Of a DNA stretch of 40,918 nt, positions 35,019-40,918 are shown one piece after another. The translations under genes were made by a program, and so were the position numbers. The DNA lies in assembly GCA_013911975.1 (NCBI GenBank), contig JACESF010000035.1, positions 1-40,918 on the forward strand. Reading direction: 5' to 3'. This DNA is from Hyphomicrobiales bacterium. Its GTDB lineage: Bacteria; Pseudomonadota; Alphaproteobacteria; Rhizobiales; Xanthobacteraceae. Every line of letters starts with the position of its first letter. Position 1 is the stretch's first letter. The notes under the pieces were generated by a model that did not search any database, was not told the DNA's origin, and was given only the letters and a program-made list of their open reading frames with translations.

Positions 35019-36025
35019 GTGCCGCCCCCACAGGCATCGACACCGCCCGACTGGATGCCTTCCTGCGGGGGGCGATCCCCGGCCTCGAGGGCACGCCGCG
35101 CCTCGCGGCCATCGCGGGCGGGCAGTCCAACCCCACCTTCTTCGTCACCTACGACACCCGCGCTTTGGTGCTGCGTAAGCAGCCGGCGGGCGAGCTGTTG
35201 CCCTCCGCCCATGCGGTGGACCGGGAGCACCGCATCATCTCGGCGCTGGCGGAGACCGGCGTGCCGGTGCCGCCCGCCGTGCTGTTCTGCGACGACCGCT
35301 CCGTGGTGGGCACGCCCTTCTATGTGATGGACAAGGTGGAGGGGCGCGTCTTCCACGACTGCACCCTCCCCGGCGTGGCCCCGGCGGACCGACACGCCAT
35401 GTATCTCGCCATGGCCCGCACGCTCGCCGCCCTGCACAATGTGGACGTGGCGGCGGCCGGGCTCCAGGACTATGGCCGCCCCGGCAATTACTTCGCCCGG
35501 CAGATCAGCCGCTGGAGCCGGCAATGGGCGGAGATCCGCACCCGCGAGGACGCCAATATCGAGCGGCTCATTTCCTGGCTGCCGGAAAATATTCCTGACG
35601 ACGATGTCAGCGCCATCGTCCATGGCGACTACCGCATCGGCAACCTCATGTTCCACCCCACCGAGCCCCGCGTGGTGGCGGTGCTGGACTGGGAATTGTC
35701 CACCTTGGGCCATCCCCTGGCGGACCTCGCCCACAGCGCCATGGCCTGGGTCTCCGCCCCGGACGAATATGGCGGCATCGCCGGGCTCGATCTCGACGCG
35801 CTGCAAATTCCCTCGCGCGAGGCATATGTAACGGCCTATGATGATGCGGTGCGTCACGGAGCGCGGATGAGGCCGTTCCACATGGCCTTCGCCCTGTTCC
35901 GGTGGTCCATGATCTTCGAGGGCATCGCGGCGCGCGCCAAGGCCGGCACCGCGTCCTCGGAGAATGCGGGCGAGACGGGGCGCCTTGCGGCAGCCTTCGC
36001 GAAACGCGCGGTCGAGTTGATCTGA
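35015..36025 (+). CDS. Aminoglycoside-phosphotransferase-like kinase (ACAD10/11 partner)
   Basis: A 336-residue protein with the APH/choline-kinase fold. The catalytic loop is HGDYRIGNLMF (HxDxxxxN) and the metal-binding strand AVLDWELSTLGHPLADLAH. The N-terminal lobe has GGQSNPTFFVTYDTRALVLRKQP. It is the family coupled to ACAD11, where a 4-hydroxyacyl-CoA is phosphorylated and then eliminated by the dehydrogenase. That role is known for animal ACAD10/11 and bacterial LvaA-like systems and is inferred here from the 4-base overlap with the dehydrogenase. It is not an antibiotic-resistance gene on present evidence. Confidence 0.9.
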   Translation: MSAAPTGIDTARLDAFLRGAIPGLEGTPRLAAIAGGQSNPTFFVTYDTRALVLRKQPAGELLPSAHAVDREHRIISALAETGVPVPPAVLFCDDRSVVGTPFYVMDKVEGRVFHDCTLPGVAPADRHAMYLAMARTLAALHNVDVAAAGLQDYGRPGNYFARQISRWSRQWAEIRTREDANIERLISWLPENIPDDDVSAIVHGDYRIGNLMFHPTEPRVVAVLDWELSTLGHPLADLAHSAMAWVSAPDEYGGIAGLDLDALQIPSREAYVTAYDDAVRHGARMRPFHMAFALFRWSMIFEGIAARAKAGTASSENAGETGRLAAAFAKRAVELI

Positions 36026-36053
36026 GGACGAGACATCAAGGGAGGACGCGCTC

Positions 36054-36779
36054 ATGCGCGACAAGGTCCGGTCGGACGCGAAAAGCGCCCTTCAGGGGGC
36101 GCTCAAGGACGGAATGGTCATCATGGCCGGGGGATTCGGCCTGTGCGGCATCCCTGAGCACATCATCGCCGCCATCAAGGAAGCGGGCGTGAAGGATCTC
36201 ACCTTCATCTCGAACAATTGCGGCGTGGATGATTTCGGCCTCGGAATCCTGCTCGCCAACGGCCAGGTGAAGAAGATGATCTCGTCCTATGTGGGCGAGA
36301 ACAAGCTCTTCGAGCGCCTCTATCTGGACGGCAAGCTGGAGCTGGAGCTGAACCCGCAGGGCACGCTGGCCGAGCGCATCCGCGCCGGCGGCGCCGGCAT
36401 CGGCGGCTTCTACACCAAGACCGGCGTCGGCACCGTGGTGGCCGAGGGCAAGCCCACCCGCGAGTTCGACGGACACACCTATGTGCTGGAGACCGGCCTC
36501 ACCGCCGACCTCTCCATCATCAAGGCGTGGAAGGGCGACCGCGAGGGCAACCTCATCTACCGGAAGACCGCGCGGAACTTCAATCCGATGATGGCCACCG
36601 CCGGGCGCCTCGTGGTCGCCGAGGTGGAGGAGCTGGTGGAGACCGGGTCGCTCGATCCCGACCACATCCACACGCCCGGCCTCTATGTGGACCGCCTGTT
36701 CGTCGGCCACCATTTCGAGAAGCGGATCGAAAAAGTCATCACCCGCCCCCGCGAAGGGGTGAGCGAGGGAGCGCGCTGA
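36054..36779 (+). CDS. scoA: 3-oxoacid CoA-transferase subunit A
   Basis: A 241-residue alpha subunit of a two-subunit 3-oxoacid (succinyl-CoA type) CoA-transferase. The N-terminal GGFGLCGIPEHIIAAI is the CoA-transferase signature 1 region; AGGAGIGGFYTKTGVGT and GKPTREFDGHTYVLE follow the family. AGGGAGGA precedes the ATG. It is one base from subunit B, so the two form an obligate pair. In context it likely transfers CoA to the acid handled by the upstream enzymes; ketone-body or beta-ketoadipate type activity cannot be separated by eye. Confidence 0.94.
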   Translation: MRDKVRSDAKSALQGALKDGMVIMAGGFGLCGIPEHIIAAIKEAGVKDLTFISNNCGVDDFGLGILLANGQVKKMISSYVGENKLFERLYLDGKLELELNPQGTLAERIRAGGAGIGGFYTKTGVGTVVAEGKPTREFDGHTYVLETGLTADLSIIKAWKGDREGNLIYRKTARNFNPMMATAGRLVVAEVEELVETGSLDPDHIHTPGLYVDRLFVGHHFEKRIEKVITRPREGVSEGAR

Positions 36780-36780
36780 C

Positions 36781-37437
36781 ATGGCCTGGACCCGCGAACA
36801 GATGGCGGCGCGCGCCGCGCGCCAGATCGAGGACGGCTTCTACGTCAATCTCGGCATCGGCATCCCCACTTTGGTGGCGAACGCCCTGCCCGAGGGCATG
36901 GACGTGAGCTTCCAGAGCGAGAACGGCATGCTGGGCATCGGCCCCTTCCCCTATGAGGGCGAAGAGGATCCCGACCTCATCAATGCCGGCAAGCAGACCA
37001 TCACCGAGATCCCCTCCACCTCCTTCTTCTCCAGCGCCGATGCCTTCGCGATGATCCGCGGCGGGCACATGGATCTCTCTATCCTCGGCTCCATGCAGGT
37101 GTCAGAGACCGGGGACATCGCCAACTGGACCGTGCCCGGCAAGATGCTCAAGGGCATGGGCGGCGCCATGGACCTGGTGGCGGGCGCGCGCAAGGTGATC
37201 GTCCTCATGGAGCATGTGGAGCGCTCGGGCGCCTCCAAGCTCCTGAAGGAATGCACCCTGCCGCTCACCGGCACCAAGGTGGTGGACATGGTCATCACCG
37301 ACCTCGCCGTGTTCGAGTTCGCCAAGCGCGGCGGCCCGCTCCGGCTCATCGAGCTGGCGCCCGGCGTCACGCTGGACGAGGTGAAGGCCAAGACCGAGGC
37401 CGCCTTCGAGGTGGACCTGGAAAAGGCCGCCGCCTGA
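36781..37437 (+). CDS. scoB: 3-oxoacid CoA-transferase subunit B
   Basis: A 218-residue beta subunit. The catalytic glutamate lies in SENGMLGIGP (residues about 44-53), the SENG motif of family I CoA-transferases. GIGIPTLVANALPEG, MVLMEH-like KVIVLMEHVERSG and the C-terminal LIELAPGVTLDEVKAKTEAAFEV are typical. It starts 1 base after subunit A and ends the operon before a strong hairpin. Confidence 0.95.
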   Translation: MAWTREQMAARAARQIEDGFYVNLGIGIPTLVANALPEGMDVSFQSENGMLGIGPFPYEGEEDPDLINAGKQTITEIPSTSFFSSADAFAMIRGGHMDLSILGSMQVSETGDIANWTVPGKMLKGMGGAMDLVAGARKVIVLMEHVERSGASKLLKECTLPLTGTKVVDMVITDLAVFEFAKRGGPLRLIELAPGVTLDEVKAKTEAAFEVDLEKAAA

Positions 37438-37450
37438 TCTTCCGGACGGG

Positions 37451-37481
37451 AGGCCCGGGCGGCGATCGCCGCACCGGGCCT
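37451..37481 (+). terminator. Hairpin after the CoA-transferase operon
   Basis: AGGCCCGG / CCGGGCCT arms enclose the 14-base palindrome GCGGCGATCGCCGC, giving a long GC-rich stem 14 bases past the scoB stop, followed by CTTGCCCTTT. It is a probable Rho-independent terminator with a modest U-tract. Confidence 0.7.
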
Positions 37482-37535
37482 CTTGCCCTTTCGACAATTT
37501 AAGGTTGTACTGACCGGCATCCACACCGCAATTGG

Positions 37536-38207
37536 ATGCCCGCCATGCCCGATTCCCTGTCCGTCTCGCAGGACGGCACCTTCCAGACGCCGAACCCCAC
37601 CATTCAGGCGGATGTGCTCGGCAGCGCGAACCGCGCCTTCCAGGTCGCCCGGTTCAGCATCTTCGCCCTGATCGCCCTGGTCCTGGCCTCGGTGGGCATG
37701 GGCGCGGTGGAGGCGATCCTGGACCGGCGGATCTTCATCAGCATCTTCGTGCCGCCGCCCACGGACGACCCGCTCTTCTACCTGCTGGGCAAGCACATCC
37801 TGCACATCTGCCTGGTGGTCGTGGCGATCATCGCCACCATCGTCGGCTACAAGCTCACCACCGCCGCGGGCGCGCGGGTGGACGTGGTCATCCCGCCCCA
37901 GGACTATCCGCTGCTCGCGCCTTTGGTGGCGGAGGGGAAGACGGAATCCATCGACCAATATGTGCGCCTCAGCAGCCTGAGCGGCTTCACGGGCACCTTC
38001 ACCCAATTGGGGCTGACGGGCCTGCCGCTGGCCACCATCTTCATGACCCTGTTCTTCACCCTGCTGACGCTGGTGAAGGACGACCCGTTCATCGACCTGA
38101 CGAAGCTGACGCTGGGTGCCTTCCTCGGCTCCTTCGTCCAGCGGCAGGTGGAGCAGCGCGGCGCCAACCGTGCCAACGACCAGACCAAGGCCCCGGCCGG
38201 GACCTGA
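37536..38207 (+). CDS. Hypothetical membrane protein
   Basis: A 223-residue protein with three hydrophobic segments: FSIFALIALVLASVGMGAV at about 40-58, HILHICLVVVAIIATIVGY at about 88-107, and LPLATIFMTLFFTLLTLV at about 161-178. The ends are Pro/Gln/Ala-rich and soluble. I do not recognise a family. A second in-frame ATG lies 3 codons later; neither has a clear ribosome site. It stands alone between the CoA-transferase terminator and the converging aldolase-like gene. Confidence 0.72.
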   Translation: MPAMPDSLSVSQDGTFQTPNPTIQADVLGSANRAFQVARFSIFALIALVLASVGMGAVEAILDRRIFISIFVPPPTDDPLFYLLGKHILHICLVVVAIIATIVGYKLTTAAGARVDVVIPPQDYPLLAPLVAEGKTESIDQYVRLSSLSGFTGTFTQLGLTGLPLATIFMTLFFTLLTLVKDDPFIDLTKLTLGAFLGSFVQRQVEQRGANRANDQTKAPAGT

Positions 38208-38219
38208 GGGCGCTGCGGC

Positions 38220-39326
38220 CTAAAGGCCCGGGCCGCGCGCCGCGATGGGCCACAGCGCCTCGACCCGCCCGTCGCGCACGCCCACGAACCAGTCGTGGAG
38301 ATTGACGGTGGGGTCCACATGGCTGGGCAGCAGGATCACCCGGTCGCCCACCACCAGCGGCGCGCCGTCCGGCTGGCGCACCAGCGTGTGCTCGTCCGAC
38401 ATGCCGAGCACCTCGCTCGCCGGGGAGACCGGCACGGGCGGCCCGCTGTCCACCGCCGCGCCCTTGTAGCCCACATCCAGCACCGCCTGACCCGGAACCG
38501 CCGTGCTGATGACGGTGGCGTGCAGCGTCAGGGCATGGGCGAAGACCGGACCGTCGAAGGCGTTGCGGGCATAGTCCGCGTCCATCAGCGCATAGGAGCC
38601 CGGCTGAAGCTCGGTATAGAGGCCGGATGCCATTTCCAGCGCGAAGGTTCCGGTGCCCGCGCCGGTCACGGTGGGGCAGGCGATCCCCGCCCCTTCCAGC
38701 ATGGCCTTGGCGATGCGCGCGCGCTCGGTGGCGTGGCCGATGGCGGCGCGCCGGTCGGCCGGGGCGCGCAGGTGCTGCGCCTTGCCGTGATAGGCCTGGA
38801 GCCCGGCAAAGGTGAGCCCCGGCACCGCCGCGATGGCGCGGGCGAGGTCCACGATCTGCGGCCCCACCGTCATGCCGCACCGTCCCTGCCCCACGTCGAT
38901 CTCGATCAGGATGTCGAGCCGCGCCTCCAGTCCCGCCAGCGCGTCGCGCAGCCGCTCCACCTGGGCGAAGCCGTCCACGCACAGGCCGATCCTGGCCCGG
39001 CCGCTGAGGGCGGCGAGGCGGCGCAGCTTGCGCGGGTCCGCCACCTCGTTGGTGAGCAGCACGTCGGGAATGCCCGCCGCGACGAAGATCTCCGCCTCGC
39101 TCACCTTCTGGCAGCACACACCGGAGGCGCCCATGGCCATCTGGCGCAGGGCGATGTCGGGGGATTTGTGGGCCTTCGCATGCGGCCGCAACCGCACCCC
39201 GGACCCGGCCACGGCATCCGCCATGGTGGACAGGTTCCGCTCGAACAAATCGAGGTCGATCACCAGGGCCGGCGTCTCGATGTCATGGACGGCGGCGCCC
39301 GGCTGGGCGGGGGAACGGGGCGGCAT
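38220..39326 (-). CDS. D-threonine aldolase / D-serine dehydratase-like PLP enzyme
   Basis: A 368-residue fold-type III PLP enzyme (alanine-racemase N-terminal fold, DSD1 family). The PLP lysine is K51 in RPHAKAHKSP. The metal-binding pair is H336 and D338 in PSHVDPTVNLHD, as in D-threonine aldolase and D-3-hydroxyaspartate aldolase. ETPALVIDLDLFERNL opens the core. The first 12 residues are Pro-rich. The reaction would be retro-aldol cleavage or dehydration of a D-3-hydroxy amino acid; which substrate is not decidable by eye. It is monocistronic and converges with the membrane protein gene. Confidence 0.88.
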   Translation of the reverse strand: MPPRSPAQPGAAVHDIETPALVIDLDLFERNLSTMADAVAGSGVRLRPHAKAHKSPDIALRQMAMGASGVCCQKVSEAEIFVAAGIPDVLLTNEVADPRKLRRLAALSGRARIGLCVDGFAQVERLRDALAGLEARLDILIEIDVGQGRCGMTVGPQIVDLARAIAAVPGLTFAGLQAYHGKAQHLRAPADRRAAIGHATERARIAKAMLEGAGIACPTVTGAGTGTFALEMASGLYTELQPGSYALMDADYARNAFDGPVFAHALTLHATVISTAVPGQAVLDVGYKGAAVDSGPPVPVSPASEVLGMSDEHTLVRQPDGAPLVVGDRVILLPSHVDPTVNLHDWFVGVRDGRVEALWPIAARGPGL

Positions 39327-39406
39327 GGCAGGATCTCGCGTCTCGATCCCACCTTAGAGCGCCATCGAGGCGCACGCGAGGGGCCGCCGGCGGTCCGGCG
39401 GCGCGC

Positions 39407-39658
39407 TCACACGCGCCGCGCGATCTGGCCCCAGGCGATGAGCAGGATGATGGCGCCCACCACGGCGCCGATGAAGCCCGCGCTCTCGCCCGCATGGTAC
39501 CAGCCGATGGCCTGGCCGAGATAGGTCGCCACCAGCGCGCCGACGATGCCGAGCACGGTGGTGAGGATGAAGCCCTGCGGCTCGCTGGGGCCGGAATAGA
39601 TGAACTTGGCGATCAGCCCCACGACGAAGCCGATGATGACGGTCCAGATGATACCCAT
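39407..39658 (-). CDS. GlsB/YeaQ/YmgE family membrane protein
   Basis: An 83-residue protein of three hydrophobic helices: IIWTVIIGFVVGLIAKFIY, GFILTTVLGIVGALVATYLG, and FIGAVVGAIILLIAWGQIARRV, with the glycine-rich pattern of transglycosylase-associated/GlsB stress proteins. The start MGIIWTVI has AGGGTCATC with AGGG upstream; longer readings add no conserved sequence. Stress-related membrane role by family only. Confidence 0.9.
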   Translation of the reverse strand: MGIIWTVIIGFVVGLIAKFIYSGPSEPQGFILTTVLGIVGALVATYLGQAIGWYHAGESAGFIGAVVGAIILLIAWGQIARRV

Positions 39659-39849
39659 GATGACCCTCCGCGAACGCACTCTAGCAGAAAACGGCAGAGC
39701 CCGCGCTTGGTTCCTCATCCTGGCGCCCCTGCGCGATGTCCCGATGACGGGCAGCGGCGATTGTCAGCCCGGCCGCTTTCCGCTTGAGTGCGAGCCAAGA
39801 GCCGGATGCGGCCGGACCGCGCAGGCGGCAGGGAGAGGGGCGACAGGAC

Positions 39850-40836
39850 ATGACCAGCGACACGTTCCGGGCGATCATGGCGCGCAAGGGCGAGGCCGGG
39901 CCCGCCGTCGCCCTCGAAACCATCACGGAAGCGGACCTGCCGGAGGGGGATGTCACCCTCGACGTCGCCTATTCCTCCCTCAACTACAAGGACGGCCTCG
40001 CGCTGAAAGGCCTCGGGCGCATCCTGCGCACCTTTCCCATGGTGCCGGGCATCGATCTCGCGGGCACGGTGCGGGCGAGCACCAATCCGGGCTTCGCGCC
40101 CGGCGACGAAGTGGTGCTCACCGGCTGGGGCGTGGGCGAGCACTGGTCCGGCGGCTTCTCCCAGCGGGCGCGGGTGAAGGGCGAGTGGCTGGTGAAGCTC
40201 CCGTCCGGCCTCTCGGCCCGCGATTCCATGGTCATCGGCACCGCCGGCTTCACCGCCATGCTGTGCGTGGAGGCGCTGGAGCGCCATGGGCTCCCGGCCG
40301 ACGGGAAGGTGCTGGTGACCGGCGCCGCGGGCGGCGTCGGGAGCGTGGCGGTGCGCCTGCTCTCGCGCCTCGGCTACGAGGTGAGCGCCCTCACCGGGCG
40401 TCCGGCGGAGGCGGACTATCTCAAGGCCCTGGGCGCGACCCACATCCTGGAGCGCGCGGCCTATGCCGCGCCGGGCAAGCCGCTCCAGGCCGAGACCTGG
40501 GCGGGAGCGGTGGACACGGTGGGCGGCACGGTGCTCGCCAATGTGCTCGCCTCCACCGCCTATGGCGGCGCGGTGGCGGCCTGCGGCCTTGCGGGCGGCA
40601 GCGACCTGCCGACCACGGTCTTTCCCTTCATCCTGCGCGGCATCGCGCTGCTGGGGGTGGATTCGGTGGCCTATCCCGCCGCGCGCCGGGCCTCGGTCTG
40701 GGCCAGCCTCGCGGACCTGCTCACCCCCGAGGATTTCGCCCAGATGACCCGCGAAGTCCGCCTGGAGGACGTCATCGGCCTCGCCGATCCCATCCTGAAG
40801 GGCGAGGTGCGCGGGCGCACGCTCGTCGCGCTCTAG
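39850..40836 (+). CDS. acuI: Acrylyl-CoA reductase-like MDR oxidoreductase (AcuI/YhdH type)
   Basis: A 328-residue zinc-free medium-chain dehydrogenase/reductase. The N-terminal domain has SSLNYKDGLALKG and the FPMVPGIDLAGTV block. The cofactor motif VTGAAGGVGSVAVRLL lies near residues 156-171, and AAYGGAVAACGLAGG-like ASTAYGGAVAACGLAGGSDLPTTVFPFILRGIALLGVDSV is characteristic of AcuI/YhdH. AcuI reduces acrylyl-CoA to propionyl-CoA with NADPH. The start MTSDTFRA follows ACAGGAC. The stop TAG overlaps the end of a transposase gene on the other strand, and the C-terminus GRTLVAL may be slightly altered by the insertion. Confidence 0.9.
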   Translation: MTSDTFRAIMARKGEAGPAVALETITEADLPEGDVTLDVAYSSLNYKDGLALKGLGRILRTFPMVPGIDLAGTVRASTNPGFAPGDEVVLTGWGVGEHWSGGFSQRARVKGEWLVKLPSGLSARDSMVIGTAGFTAMLCVEALERHGLPADGKVLVTGAAGGVGSVAVRLLSRLGYEVSALTGRPAEADYLKALGATHILERAAYAAPGKPLQAETWAGAVDTVGGTVLANVLASTAYGGAVAACGLAGGSDLPTTVFPFILRGIALLGVDSVAYPAARRASVWASLADLLTPEDFAQMTREVRLEDVIGLADPILKGEVRGRTLVAL

Positions 40837-40918
40837 GTCGTAGACTCATAAGCTCTGATCCATAGGCGTGTTGAGACGAGCAGGACGGCGGCTAGGAAGT
40901 TCCTGGCGAGCTTGTCGA
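40833..40918 (-). mobile_element. IS5-family transposase, C-terminal fragment running off the window
   Basis: The minus strand from the window edge reads DKLARNFLAAVLLVSTRLWI then RAYESTT and a TAG stop at 40835-40833, the C-terminal sequence common to IS5-type (DDE) transposases in alphaproteobacteria. Only 28 codons are visible. The stop codon lies within CTAG, which also holds the acuI stop. CTAG is a typical IS5 target duplication, so the element end may be immediately at 40837. Confidence 0.75.

Noticed and set aside
35015..36025. Aminoglycoside resistance gene
   Set aside because: The APH-like fold occurs in many small-molecule kinases; the 4-base overlap with an acyl-CoA dehydrogenase points to the ACAD10/11-type role.

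Overview
This GC-rich (roughly 70% by eye) alphaproteobacterial window is dominated by a nearly complete molybdenum nitrogenase (nif/fix) region. A lipid/acyl-CoA catabolic neighbourhood follows on the right. Gene content, the split into several NifA/sigma-54 transcription units, and the NifA sequence (close to the Azorhizobium caulinodans protein as I remember it) suggest a free-living or facultatively symbiotic member of Xanthobacteraceae (Azorhizobium/Xanthobacter-like). The genus is an inference; no database was searched. No nodulation genes, rRNA, tRNA or CRISPR array was seen.

Layout. (1) 9-3688, minus: fixA-fixB-fixC-fixX, the electron-bifurcating branch that supplies low-potential electrons. 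It has its own NifA site and sigma-54-like promoter. (2) 3833-8799, minus: iscA-nifU-nifS-nifV-cysE-nifW, for Fe-S assembly, homocitrate and cysteine supply, from a near-perfect -24/-12 promoter and ending in a hairpin/T-run terminator. (3) 8963-10739, minus: a YqeB/EF2563-type Mo-hydroxylase accessory protein and a ModD-like protein. They are divergent from (4) 11043-12148, plus, a peroxiredoxin/AhpD pair. A single TGT-N10-ACA site lies between -24/-12-like elements pointing both ways. (5) nifA (12354-14219), preceded by a FixK/FNR box. (6) 14405-19291, plus: nifB-fdxN-LRV/FeS4 protein-nifZ-nifT-SIR2-like-nifO-TPR-like protein, tightly packed with several stop/start overlaps. (7) An uncharacterised gene (19322-19912, minus) divergent from nifH. 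(8) 20322-29983, plus: nifH-D-K-E-N-X, NifX-associated protein, CCE_0567-type protein, fdxB and nifQ. Two palindromic repeat elements lie here, one between nifK and nifE and one inside the 3' coding end of nifE.

Beyond nifQ the window changes character. There is an atypical SDR, an MFS transporter and a TetR regulator. The TetR gene diverges, across a 14-bp perfect palindrome, from an SDR / ACAD10-11-type acyl-CoA dehydrogenase / aminoglycoside-phosphotransferase-like kinase / two-subunit CoA-transferase operon, which plausibly catabolises a hydroxy- or keto-acid. A small membrane protein, a D-threonine-aldolase-like enzyme, a YeaQ/GlsB membrane protein and an acrylyl-CoA-reductase-like gene follow. 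The right edge enters an IS5-type transposase whose stop codon overlaps that of the last gene.

How it works together: FixABCX and the ferredoxins feed NifH; NifUS/IscA/CysE make Fe-S clusters; NifB, NifEN, NifX, NifQ and NifV build FeMo-co; NifDK is the catalyst; NifA, itself probably under FixK-type oxygen control, switches on all units through TGT-N10-ACA sites. The least-described parts are the YqeB/ModD pair, the SIR2-NifO-TPR trio, and the gene divergent from nifH.
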